Source: Planctomycetes bacterium TMED75
Lineage (GTDB): Bacteria; Planctomycetota; Phycisphaerae; Phycisphaerales; SM1A02
Length of the DNA stretch: 53,511 bases
Direction: 5' to 3'
Assembly (NCBI GenBank): GCA_002171655.1
Contig: NHEC01000062.1
Coordinates: 1-53,511 of the forward strand
Within the stretch, counting starts at the first letter, position 1. Every line of letters begins with the position of its first letter. Below, in pieces: positions 15,678-23,366 of the stretch. Position numbers and translations under genes: made by a program. The notes beneath the pieces were generated by a model. It did no database searches. It worked only from the letters and a program-made list of their open reading frames with translations, and had not been told where the DNA came from.

Positions 15678-16586
15678 ATGAACACTCCGCATTCAGACGT
15701 CCCTGCCACGATCCGTCTCGGCCACAGCCCCGATCCCGATGACGCCTACATGTGGTGGCCGTTGTTCGAGCGGGACGGACAGCCCGCGGCGGTCTCCAGC
15801 CCACGCTTCCGATTCGAGCAGGTTGTAGAAGACATCGAGCAGCTCAACCTGCGAGCCTGTGAGGCATCGGATGAGGACGCACTGGAGATCACCGGGATCT
15901 CCTGCGCCTGCTACCCCCATGTCGCCGATCGTTATGCGATCACTGCGTGTGGTGCGAGTCTGGGTGACGGCTACGGTCCAAGACTGGTGACCCGACATCC
16001 GATCACCCTGAATCAACTTGCCGCCTCGAAGCCCTCGATCGCCGTCCCCGGCGAGCGCACCACCGCCTATCTGGTGAGTCGACTGATGTTCAAGGGGGCT
16101 GAAGTTGATTGGAAGCCGATGCGATTTGATGCCATTCCCGAAGCCGTGGCCTCCGGTGCGGTTGATGCCGGTGTGGTCATCCACGAAGGACAGCTGACCT
16201 ATGCCGAAGACGGACTCACCGAGATTCAGGACCTCGGTGTCTGGTGGCAGGCTCATCATGAACTGCCGCTTCCCCTGGGGGCCAATGTCATTCGCAAGGG
16301 CCTGGACCAGCCTCTGGGCGCTGGTGCCACCGATGAGATCGTGGGCCTTTTGGAGCAGTCACTCCGATATGCGATGGACCACCGGGAGGAATCAATTGCC
16401 CGAGCCCGTGAGTGGGGGCGCGGCATCGATGCGGAAGTGACCGGGACCTTCGTCGACATGTACGTCAATCGCTGGACCCTTGATTACGGTCCGAAAGGAC
16501 GAACGGCAGTCCATACCCTTTTGAATCTGGCGGCCGAAGAGGGTTTGCTGCCCGCCTGCCCGGATCCTGGTTTTCTCTCGGCCTGA
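15678..16586 (+). CDS. mqnD: 1,4-dihydroxy-6-naphthoate synthase
   Basis: MqnD splits the cyclic product of MqnC to give dihydroxynaphthoate in the futalosine route. The 302-residue protein follows the MqnA/MqnD periplasmic-binding fold: IRLGHSPDPDDAYMWWPL at the start (family pattern SPCPNDxF), LEITGISCACYPHVADRYAI, PGERTTAYLV, AGVVIHEGQLTY, and LPLPLGANVIRKGL. The 'hEGQlTY' histidine region is the catalytic His area in MqnD. MqnA is related and remains a lesser possibility. It forms a pathway pair with mqnC about 5 kb away on the other strand. Confidence 0.87.
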   Translation: MNTPHSDVPATIRLGHSPDPDDAYMWWPLFERDGQPAAVSSPRFRFEQVVEDIEQLNLRACEASDEDALEITGISCACYPHVADRYAITACGASLGDGYGPRLVTRHPITLNQLAASKPSIAVPGERTTAYLVSRLMFKGAEVDWKPMRFDAIPEAVASGAVDAGVVIHEGQLTYAEDGLTEIQDLGVWWQAHHELPLPLGANVIRKGLDQPLGAGATDEIVGLLEQSLRYAMDHREESIARAREWGRGIDAEVTGTFVDMYVNRWTLDYGPKGRTAVHTLLNLAAEEGLLPACPDPGFLSA

Positions 16587-16623
16587 ATGGTTCAGAGTGG
16601 CCGCGGTTGATCGCAAGGACCGC

Positions 16624-16629
16624 TATACT
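16624..16629 (+). promoter_or_regulatory. Candidate -10 for the ACT-domain gene
   Basis: TATACT, preceded by CGC, is the best -10 match in the gap 16587-16697. It would leave a leader of about 60 nt before GTG 16698. No matching -35 is present at 16-18 nt. Confidence 0.4.
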
Positions 16630-16697
16630 CTTGGTTAGCTTCGCCCTGGTCTCTCCAGATACCATCCATCCTTCTCAGACAGGACTTCGCAGGCAAC

Positions 16698-17162
16698 GTG
16701 TCACTGGGAACTGAACAAGGTTACGCGCCCCCGTCGGTGAGACAGTTCGGTGTCTTTCTAGACAACCGGGTTGGCAAGCTCCTGGAGCTGGTTCAGCTCT
16801 TCGACGAGTCGCCGGAAGTGACGCTGGTGGCGATCAGTGTGCTGGATTCCTCTGACCATGCAGTGGTCAGGATGATCTTCGACAACGCCGATGCGGCTCG
16901 CTACCTGCTCAAAAGCCATGGTTTCAGCTTTTCCGAGCTCGAGCTTCTGGTGCTTGAACTGGATGACGAACACACCCTCACCAGCGCCTGCCTCTTCTTG
17001 CTGGGGGCAGAGCTCAACATCCGGTTCGCTTATCCAATTCTGCCCACGCACCCCGCTGGTCCTCTCCAGCTGCTCGCGCTCGCGGTGGATGACCACACCT
17101 TCGCCGGGCAGATCCTTCGAAGGAAGGGTTTTCGCTTGATGGCTGGCGAGGAACTGACCTGA
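16698..17162 (+). CDS. Tandem ACT-domain protein
   Basis: The 154-residue protein is made of two ACT-like halves. The first begins RQFGVFLDNRVGKLLELVQLF and contains VVRMIFDNADAARYLLKSHGFS. The second begins ALLQLLALAVDDHTFAGQILRRKGF-like near residue 120, preceded by strands around LLGAELNIRFAYPIL. ACT domains bind amino acids and control enzymes of amino acid metabolism. No catalytic domain is attached, so this is probably a free-standing regulator, as seen near acetolactate synthase in other bacteria. The start is a GTG with only a weak upstream GCAGG. Confidence 0.75.
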   Translation: MSLGTEQGYAPPSVRQFGVFLDNRVGKLLELVQLFDESPEVTLVAISVLDSSDHAVVRMIFDNADAARYLLKSHGFSFSELELLVLELDDEHTLTSACLFLLGAELNIRFAYPILPTHPAGPLQLLALAVDDHTFAGQILRRKGFRLMAGEELT

Positions 17163-17209
17163 TCCCCTGGTGTCTCAAACGCCTGGAAAGAGTCTGAGCT
17201 TCTCCCGAC

Positions 17210-18043
17210 TCAGCGGCGGCAGGTGCAGGATGTCTTTTCGGTCTCCCAGACGGTCACCGAGTCGAAGGTGCCTCCAGCCTCACCGATCGGACCCGCAAGC
17301 AGGTCTCGACAAACGCGTGCGATGTTTTCCACTGAGGGATTGAGCGTTTCGAATTCACGACACTGGTCGTTGAGGTGCTTGTGGTCGAAGCGATTGAGCA
17401 CCTGTTCCTTGACGATGGTCTCCAATCGTTCGAATCCAAGCTCCGGCATCCCGTGTGAATCCATGGTCGTCTCGGCAACGACTTGGACCCGATAGTTGTG
17501 GCCGTGTCCCTGCGCGTTGTTGCACTTGCCGAATGTCTTTTGATTCCATTCATCGCTTTGGTCGGGGCAGTGCAGTCGATGGGAGGCGGCAAATTCGAAA
17601 TCCTCCCTGAGCAGGAGGGTGTCCTGAGATGATGTCATTGGAGTGCTCTTCTGAAGGGTTCTGGAGTTCGATCTCCACGCCACCTCATGGCGTGGACTGA
17701 GCCTGAGGCGCAGGGTTTGGGGGTGCTGGCTCAACTGCTCGGCGGTCCGGTCCTTGATCTGAGCGACCAAGGTGCCGATTCCGATTCGGGAATCGCCCAA
17801 CAGCGCCGCACGCAGCAGGGGAGTGGCTGCAGCCCGCACTGCCCGATCGATGACATCGATGCCGATGATGTATCCGGTCTCGGGATCGGGAGCGGCTTCG
17901 ACCTCCACATCAACCTCATACCAGGCGCTCAGCCCGATTGGCGTCGGCCAGCCCGCATGATTGTTTCCCGGACCCTCGTTTTGATCGGAATCTCGACCGG
18001 GTTCAATCAGGAGTCTGGTTGTGCGTGAGAGGGTAAATGTCAT
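17210..18043 (-). CDS. Tandem 6-pyruvoyltetrahydropterin synthase/QueD-like protein with degenerate first copy
   Basis: The 277-residue protein contains two PTPS-type domains. The C-terminal copy (about 140-277) is complete: zinc histidines H155 (FAASHRL), H180 and H182 (GHGHNY), catalytic C174 (FGKCNN), the DH pair D220-H221 (FDHKHLN) and E268 (WETEK). The FGKCNNAQGHGHNY stretch is of the PTPS type rather than the shorter QueD type. The N-terminal copy (about 1-125) keeps the strand pattern (SAWYEVDVEVEAAPDPETGYIIGIDVIDRAV) but lacks the histidine ligands. An internal ATG at 17638 could allow the second domain to be made alone. I chose ATG 18043 because upstream sequence has no family match. 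Reaction: dihydroneopterin triphosphate to a pyruvoyl- or carboxy-tetrahydropterin. Confidence 0.75.
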   Translation of the reverse strand: MTFTLSRTTRLLIEPGRDSDQNEGPGNNHAGWPTPIGLSAWYEVDVEVEAAPDPETGYIIGIDVIDRAVRAAATPLLRAALLGDSRIGIGTLVAQIKDRTAEQLSQHPQTLRLRLSPRHEVAWRSNSRTLQKSTPMTSSQDTLLLREDFEFAASHRLHCPDQSDEWNQKTFGKCNNAQGHGHNYRVQVVAETTMDSHGMPELGFERLETIVKEQVLNRFDHKHLNDQCREFETLNPSVENIARVCRDLLAGPIGEAGGTFDSVTVWETEKTSCTCRR

Positions 18044-18159
18044 CTTCAGAAGCAATGTAGGCAGCCTGCAGCAGCTTGTGAGCCATTTGCCCCATGAAAA
18101 CGTCCACTTTAACCCTCGAAGCGATCTGAAAAGCTTGAAAACAATCTCACGTGTGCAGC

Positions 18160-18187
18160 TTGCTTCACCGATTGAATGAGATACTAT
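18160..18187 (+). promoter_or_regulatory. Promoter of small-RNA candidate
   Basis: TTGCTT (18160-18165) and TACTAT (18182-18187) are 16 nt apart, with TGAGA just before the -10. Transcription would begin near 18194. No coding start follows it before the terminator at 18272. Confidence 0.6.
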
Positions 18188-18193
18188 TGAGCT

Positions 18194-18310
18194 GTTCCAG
18201 CATATGGAACCCCCCACGCGATCGACGACTGGAAAAGATGTGTCGTTGTCGTCTTAACTTACCCCCGGAAGGGCTCGGTCAGAGGTTCGCCTCGACCGGG
18301 CCTTTTTTTT
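18194..18310 (+). ncRNA. Candidate small RNA, about 117 nt, function unknown
   Basis: The stretch runs from a promoter to an intrinsic terminator and has no credible open frame. A 6-bp hairpin GTTCCA/TGGAAC (18194-18199 with 18205-18210) stands right at the predicted 5' end. A second stem pairs CGACGAC (18223-18229) with GTCGTTG (18242-18248). The terminator hairpin forms the 3' end. Two C-rich single-stranded runs lie between the stems (around 18210-18215 and 18262-18266). It could be a trans-acting sRNA or a terminated leader of the YdjY gene at 18351. The latter has its own -10 at 18339-18344, which favours a separate RNA. Confidence 0.5.
18272..18310 (+). terminator. Rho-independent terminator with UUCG loop
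   Basis: GGCTCGGTC (18272-18280) pairs with GACCGGGCC (18294-18302). One bulged A follows, then GAGG and CCTC pair around a TTCG loop (18286-18289). Eight T residues follow (18303-18310). This is the strongest terminator in the window. Confidence 0.9.
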
Positions 18311-18350
18311 CTCAACCTGGCCCGCCAACCTGGGGGAGTACCATCGCGTC

Positions 18351-19166
18351 ATGCGCCAGTTTCATATTCATTTCGCATGGGCACGTCCGTGGTTCCTGCT
18401 TGCAGCAGTCGGGTTGTCTGCATGCCACACCAATGCGCCAGCCCCTTCTTCAACCCCACTCTTGCCCGCTCCTTCCGCCGCGACCGCGTCGCTGGAACCC
18501 GGCGCAGTGCCGGTGCCCTCGAACGACTCTGAAGCGACTGCCTCAGACGCATCGGGCATCGTCTCTCTTCCAAACGGAGTGGTGTGTGACCGAACACGAA
18601 ACCAAGTCATTTTGACCGGGGAAGTCGCCATTGATGCCGGCTTTCTGGAACAGGTCGTCTGCATTCCCGGAACTCGGGAACATGAGGCCCTGGTGGTGGT
18701 GGACGCTCGTCCTGCCGACGTGCACGCAGCCCTGCTTCTGCTCGGCGCTCGCCCGGGACGCCCCGGGCGCTGGGAGTATGGAGAGACCGACGTACTTCGA
18801 CTTCCCCCCGAAGGAGATCGGGTGTCGGTCCGAGTGCGCTTCGTCGACAATTCTGGCGCTCCTCAGGAACACTTGATCAGTTCATGGATCGTGGGACAGC
18901 CGGGTGATCGTCCCTTTCCGGAGCAGCCATGGGTGTTCGGTGGTTCCCGGTTTGATGACCAGGGTCGGTATCTGGCGGATTCAAGCGGCTCATTGATCGG
19001 TTTGGTCACCTTTGGTGACGAAGTGCTCGGCCTCGAATCGGTACTCGCTGATTCCATCGAGGTCGACTCCGCGGTCTGGGAGGCCCGGACGCTCGTGGTT
19101 CCCAGGCCCGGTACGCCCGTGCAGCTGATCCTGAGTCCATGGTCACCACCGTTTCCCAAGGAGTGA
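18351..19166 (+). CDS. YdjY-domain lipoprotein
   Basis: The 271-residue protein has a signal peptide ending in the lipobox LSAC (about 22-25), a Pro/Ala/Ser-rich linker to about residue 65, then a YdjY-type domain. Recognisable parts are the opening VVCDRTRNQVILTGEVAI, the stretch IPGTREHEALVVVDARPADVHAALLLLGARPG, and later WVFGGSRFDDQGRYLADSSGSLI. The domain is common in planctomycete lipoproteins, and no biochemical role is known to me. TACCAT (18339-18344) lies exactly 6 nt before the ATG, so the mRNA is probably leaderless and starts after the sRNA terminator. Confidence 0.82.
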   Translation: MRQFHIHFAWARPWFLLAAVGLSACHTNAPAPSSTPLLPAPSAATASLEPGAVPVPSNDSEATASDASGIVSLPNGVVCDRTRNQVILTGEVAIDAGFLEQVVCIPGTREHEALVVVDARPADVHAALLLLGARPGRPGRWEYGETDVLRLPPEGDRVSVRVRFVDNSGAPQEHLISSWIVGQPGDRPFPEQPWVFGGSRFDDQGRYLADSSGSLIGLVTFGDEVLGLESVLADSIEVDSAVWEARTLVVPRPGTPVQLILSPWSPPFPKE

Positions 19167-19206
19167 AACGGTGCTTTGTGGCGTTTGGCCGCGCTTCTGC
19201 AGGTCT

Positions 19207-19698
19207 TTAGAGGATCGTCTGGTGCGCTCTTCGGGCCGCACAGAATGCGATCGCGATCGCGTCGGCCACATCCGGCGGGGAGGGCGGTTCCGCAAGGCCG
19301 CACTGAGCCATGACGGCTTCTTGAATCTGACGTTTCGTGGCTCGGCCATTTCCCGTCAGAGCTCGCTTGACCTCGGCCGGGGCGAGTTCGGCGGTAGGAA
19401 TGCCGCGGCGCTCGGCCGCCAGCAGGACAACCCCCCGCGCATGTCCCATCAGCAATCCCGCCTTCTGGAAGCTTCGGTGACTGAAAATCGATTCCACAAC
19501 CACCCGAGAGGGAGTGAATTCCGCAAGGATTGCGTCCAGATCCTCAAAGAGGTGTGCCAGTCGGGCGGGCATCGGCTCACCTTTCTGCAACCGGATCACT
19601 CCGGCTTCCAGAAGTCGTGGTTCCGGATCGGTCTCGACCAGCTCGACACAGGCGTAACCGGTGAGGTTGAGACCCGGGTCAATGCCCACCAAATTCAT
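19207..19698 (-). CDS. ruvC: Holliday junction endonuclease RuvC
   Basis: RuvC cuts Holliday junctions with RuvAB during recombination. The 163-residue protein has the RNase H-like fold with catalytic acids D7 (GIDPGL), E69 (VVVESIF), D143 and D146 (PPDVADAIAIA). SFQKAGLLMGHARGV and AEVKRALTGNGRATKRQIQ are also family-typical. Its start codon overlaps the stop of the ABC ATPase gene upstream by 4 bp, so the two are translationally linked. ruvA and ruvB are not nearby. Confidence 0.96.
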   Translation of the reverse strand: MNLVGIDPGLNLTGYACVELVETDPEPRLLEAGVIRLQKGEPMPARLAHLFEDLDAILAEFTPSRVVVESIFSHRSFQKAGLLMGHARGVVLLAAERRGIPTAELAPAEVKRALTGNGRATKRQIQEAVMAQCGLAEPPSPPDVADAIAIAFCAARRAHQTIL

Positions 19699-20459
19699 TT
19701 GGTCTTGTCCGATCGGTTGTCGATGTCGTGTTCGATGCGCCCGTCGCGAAGCCGGATCGTGCGCTCGCTGCGATCGGCCAGGGCCTGTTCGTGGGTGACG
19801 ATGATCAGGGTCATTCCATCCTGGTGCAGGTCATCAAAGAGGTTCAACAAGGTGGCTTCCGTCTTCGAATCAAGATTTCCCGTGGGCTCATCGGCAAGAA
19901 TGATCGCAGGTTTCGTCACCAGTGCTCTGGCAACGGCAACGCGCTGTTGCTGGCCACCGGAAAGTTCCCGTGGACGATGGCCGAGCCGATCGGAAAGACC
20001 AACTTCCTCGAGGGCCTGAAGTGCACGCTCGCGTCGTTCCTGTCTGGAGACTCCCTGGTAGAGCAGCGGCACACAGACGTTTTCGACAATGTCCAATTCG
20101 CTGATGAGGTTGAACGCCTGGAACACGAAACCGATCTTTCGTCCACGAACTCGGCTCAGAGAAACGTCATCAAGCCCTGCCACGTTGATTCCATCCAGTT
20201 CGTACCGTCCGCTGGTGGGGGAGTCCAGACAACCGAGGATGTTCATGAGCGTCGACTTGCCGGACCCCGAGGCTCCCATGATCGAGAGGTACTGCCCGCG
20301 CGGAATATCCATGTCGACATCCTGCAAGGCCGTGACCAGCACGCTTCCATCGGGCTTGTAGTAGGTCTTGGTGATCCCGCGAATGGAACCAATCTGCTCC
20401 ACGGACCCAGATTCGGTCCCGGTTTGGGTCGCTGGATCGTTGGTCAGGTGCTCGGGCAT
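19695..20459 (-). CDS. ABC transporter ATP-binding protein (MacB/LolD type)
   Basis: The 254-residue ATPase has Walker A GASGSGKST (62-70), Q-loop FVFQAFN, signature LSGGQQQR and Walker B IILADEPTG. The spacing and the text around MNILGCLDSPTSG match the MacB/LolD group, which drives lipoprotein release or export of peptides and macrolides. No partner permease lies nearby. I chose ATG 20459 because TACAGT lies exactly 6 nt upstream on the minus strand, and relatives begin near EQIGSIRGITKTYY. A start at 20516 would add 19 basic residues and overlap trpE's promoter. Cotranscribed with ruvC. Confidence 0.88.
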   Translation of the reverse strand: MPEHLTNDPATQTGTESGSVEQIGSIRGITKTYYKPDGSVLVTALQDVDMDIPRGQYLSIMGASGSGKSTLMNILGCLDSPTSGRYELDGINVAGLDDVSLSRVRGRKIGFVFQAFNLISELDIVENVCVPLLYQGVSRQERRERALQALEEVGLSDRLGHRPRELSGGQQQRVAVARALVTKPAIILADEPTGNLDSKTEATLLNLFDDLHQDGMTLIIVTHEQALADRSERTIRLRDGRIEHDIDNRSDKTK

Positions 20460-20514
20460 GCCACTACTGTAGTCCCCTCGGCGCGAACGGGCCGAGTTCC
20501 CTATCCTCTTCTCC
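20460..20514. promoter_or_regulatory. Divergent promoter region, ABC ATPase and trpE
   Basis: On the minus strand TACAGT (20466-20471) is 6 nt before ATG 20459. On the plus strand TATCCT (20502-20507) is 7 nt before ATG 20515. Each -35 region would fall near or inside the other promoter. No attenuator or leader peptide is possible upstream of trpE because there is no leader. Confidence 0.5.
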
Positions 20515-22074
20515 ATGGCAACCGACCAGAAGTCCTATTTCGAGGAGGCCGAGCACGGCGGCCCGGTCGTTCTCCAGCGAACACTGATGAGTGATCGGCT
20601 CACCCCGGTGTTGGCCTATCGTGCTCTGGTCCAGGCAGATGATCGAGACGCCCCGAGCTTTCTGTTTGAGTCCGTCGAACAAGGCGGAGGAGCGGCCCGA
20701 GTCGGTCGAACCTCGATACTCGGTGCGCGGCCACGCCTCGAAGTCGTCGCTCGTGGCTCCCACGTCACAGTCACTGACCACCATGCCGGGACCGTCGTGG
20801 AATCAACGGAAGACGATCCCCTGGCCGTCCCTCGCCGCCTCGCTCCCGACCGTCCCCTGGGGACCCCTGACTCCGCTCTTCCGGATTGTTTCACCGGAGG
20901 ATGGATCGGCTACATCGGCTACGACTCGGTGCGATGGATGGAGCCGGGAAAGATTCCCTTTGAATCCGCGCCGTCAGACGACAGAAACCTCCCCGACATG
21001 CACCTCGGCCTCTACGAGGAAGTCGTTGCATTCGATCATGTCTCGAAAATGATCCACGTACTGGTCATTTCCGATCCATCGCGTTCCTCATCGACCGCAT
21101 CAGCGTACGAGGAAGCCTCGAGCCGTCTCAATCAGCTGGTGCGTTCTCTGAGTGGCCCCTCGGTTTCTCTGACCCCCGGGTTCGTGGATCTGGATGTGGG
21201 ATCGCGGGGAGAACTCGCCCCCTCATCGAACTTTGAGCGTGCTGAATTCGAGCGTTCGGTCGAGCAAGTTCGTGAATACATTCGCGCGGGCGATGCCTTT
21301 CAGGTCGTGCTCAGTCAGCGCTTCCGGCGGACCACCACCGTGGATCCCTTCGATCTCTATCGAGCACTCCGAGTGGTCAATCCCAGCCCCTACCAGATCT
21401 ATCTGCAGGCCGAGGGATCCATCCTGGTCGCCGCCAGTCCGGAAATTCTCTGTCGGGTCCGCGATTCGGTGGTCACCAGTCGGCCACTGGCTGGAACCCG
21501 GCGACGTGGTGGTGATGCTCAGGAAGACCTTGAACTCGAGCACGAACTGCTCTCCGATGAGAAGGAACGATCCGAGCATGTCATGTTGGTGGACCTTGCG
21601 CGCAACGATCTGGGCCGAGCGTGTGACACCGCATCGATCTCGATCGACGCCTGCATGGAGATCGAACGCTACAGCCACGTGATGCACATCTCTTCCACCG
21701 TGACCGGTCGTTTGCGCGAGGGTCTTGACCAATGGGACGCGCTTCGGGCAACCCTCCCGGTCGGCACCGTCAGCGGTGCTCCCAAAGTGCGTGCGATGCA
21801 GATCATCGACGAGATGGAACCGACACGGCGTGGTCCCTATGCCGGTGGCATCGGAGCGGTGGGCCTGGGTGGGGGGGCCGACATTGCGCTCGCACTTCGG
21901 ACGCTGGTGGTGACCAAAGACGAAGCTGACGGCAGCTGGGTCGTCGATTTGCAGGCCGGTGCCGGGATTGTTCTCGATTCGGATCCTGCTGCTGAATATC
22001 AGGAAACGGTGAGCAAGTCCGCGGCACTTGGTCGGGCGATTGATCTGGCGGAACAGGCCTTTGGCCCTGAATGA
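20515..22074 (+). CDS. trpE: Anthranilate synthase component I
   Basis: TrpE converts chorismate to anthranilate, the first step of tryptophan synthesis, using ammonia from TrpG. The 519-residue protein has the N-terminal region with LFESVE (tryptophan-binding LLES-like motif), then the chorismate-binding domain: AFQVVLSQRF, SPYQIYLQ, SPEIL, RPLAGTRRRG, DLARNDLGRAC, VGTVSGAPKVRAMQIIDE, and GPYAGGIGAVGL with LQAGAGIV near the end. All catalytic-site motifs appear intact. There is no trpG beside it. The start is a predicted leaderless ATG behind TATCCT. Confidence 0.96.
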   Translation: MATDQKSYFEEAEHGGPVVLQRTLMSDRLTPVLAYRALVQADDRDAPSFLFESVEQGGGAARVGRTSILGARPRLEVVARGSHVTVTDHHAGTVVESTEDDPLAVPRRLAPDRPLGTPDSALPDCFTGGWIGYIGYDSVRWMEPGKIPFESAPSDDRNLPDMHLGLYEEVVAFDHVSKMIHVLVISDPSRSSSTASAYEEASSRLNQLVRSLSGPSVSLTPGFVDLDVGSRGELAPSSNFERAEFERSVEQVREYIRAGDAFQVVLSQRFRRTTTVDPFDLYRALRVVNPSPYQIYLQAEGSILVAASPEILCRVRDSVVTSRPLAGTRRRGGDAQEDLELEHELLSDEKERSEHVMLVDLARNDLGRACDTASISIDACMEIERYSHVMHISSTVTGRLREGLDQWDALRATLPVGTVSGAPKVRAMQIIDEMEPTRRGPYAGGIGAVGLGGGADIALALRTLVVTKDEADGSWVVDLQAGAGIVLDSDPAAEYQETVSKSAALGRAIDLAEQAFGPE

Positions 22075-22093
22075 ACCAGCGATGGGTAGGCAG

Positions 22094-23116
22094 TCAGTAG
22101 GTGCCGCCCGGGTTGCCGGGAGGGGCTGATTTCCGGTCCTTGTCGGGGTCCCGCTTGGGTGTGATGCCCCCGTGTTGGGGAATGATCCTGGATGTACCGG
22201 ATTCCGCAGGTTGGATGGGGATCAGTGCCTCGTCCGGCGCATCGAGTACTGGTGCATGTTCCAGCTGGACTGCCAGATCGTTCTCCTTCTGTTCCTGGGG
22301 CTGAATCTCCAGTTGGTGCATCAAATCCGAAAAGAGATTGCCCACGAGCATGGTGCCAATGGAACACAGAATGATCAGTGCGACCATGCTGAAGATCAAG
22401 GCTCCTTTCCAGTTGGGTGCGTCCGCGAGCAGTCCTCCAAAGAGCAGCAGAAGCAGTGCGGTGCAGGTGGGAAGCAGCCAGACCAGCAGCACCCCAATGG
22501 CCACCGGTCCGAGTGCGGGGTACTCGTGGTCTTGTGCCCAGCGCCTCACGCCATTCATCCAAAACGCACCCTCGATGGACAGCATCCCGAAGGTGATCAG
22601 CTTGATGTGTGCGCTTGACCAGGCGAAGCCGGCAGAAATGGGGTTCATCACCGTGGCAACCGTGAGGACCAGACTCGCCACCAGACCCAGGCACACCAGT
22701 CCGCAGACCACGGTCTGCCATCGAAAGCAGTTGGTTTCGTCGACGGTTCCGCCTCGTTTCCCTCGAGTCATCATCAGGTAGCCGTTCGCTCTCAAGCCTG
22801 CACCCATCAGACAGACGAACAAGGCGATGAAGCCATCACAGCATCCGAGAAGCAGCACGAACGATGTAAGCCACCCGCCATTGATGAATTTCAGTGCCTT
22901 TCGGCGGCGCACCGGCGCTCGATCCGCCTCGGGTATCCTCGCCAGCGAGTGTTCGATCAGCTTCCCGCATTCCGGGCAGTGGCCGTGAAAGGGAAGTCCC
23001 TTGAGCTCGTACCCGCACCCGATGCATCCGTGCGAGATCCCCAGAACCGGCCGCTCGAGCTCGGTGCCTTCCGACTCTGATGTCGGCTTTTTAGAGGATT
23101 GAGGTCCTTCAGTCAC
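22094..23116 (-). CDS. Membrane protein with N-terminal zinc ribbon
   Basis: The 340-residue protein opens with a low-complexity stretch and a single zinc ribbon (CIGCGYELKGLPFHGHCPECGKLIEHS, with four cysteines, about 31-56). About eight hydrophobic segments follow (roughly 85-285), then a polar tail rich in Glu, Asp and Pro that ends PPGNPGGTY. The start is GTG with AGGAA a few bases upstream. The ribbon is of the same C-x-x-C-G-Y-x-L...CPECG type as the tail of the 8071-8940 protein. Function unknown. Confidence 0.78.
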   Translation of the reverse strand: MTEGPQSSKKPTSESEGTELERPVLGISHGCIGCGYELKGLPFHGHCPECGKLIEHSLARIPEADRAPVRRRKALKFINGGWLTSFVLLLGCCDGFIALFVCLMGAGLRANGYLMMTRGKRGGTVDETNCFRWQTVVCGLVCLGLVASLVLTVATVMNPISAGFAWSSAHIKLITFGMLSIEGAFWMNGVRRWAQDHEYPALGPVAIGVLLVWLLPTCTALLLLLFGGLLADAPNWKGALIFSMVALIILCSIGTMLVGNLFSDLMHQLEIQPQEQKENDLAVQLEHAPVLDAPDEALIPIQPAESGTSRIIPQHGGITPKRDPDKDRKSAPPGNPGGTY

Positions 23117-23366
23117 CGAATTCCTTCCGAATCTGGTCGATAACGGGGGGCTTCACGTGGAACCAACGAACATCACGACGCTATAAGAGTATTGATTCCC
23201 GAGCCCTCACTCCTCCATTCAAGTGGAATGTCCGGCTCTCCGATGCATCAATGTCAGGTCCTTTACAGGATACCGACCATTCCCCTCGGTTCCCAGATAC
23301 CCAGTCCAGACCCACCCCACGCATACGTTTGCCTTACCGAACCAGTCCAAGGAGTCACCAGTCCAG
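23117..23366 (+). other. Intergenic leader region before the S41 protease gene
   Basis: These 250 bases hold no convincing gene. TATAAG at 23182-23187 is the best -10 candidate and would give a leader of about 170 nt. I see no riboswitch or terminator fold by eye. Confidence 0.35.

Noticed and set aside
18044-18217. 58-residue N-terminal extension of the tandem PTPS protein
   Set aside because: It has no similarity to the family and would run over the gene-free region; the PTPS pattern starts after ATG 18043.
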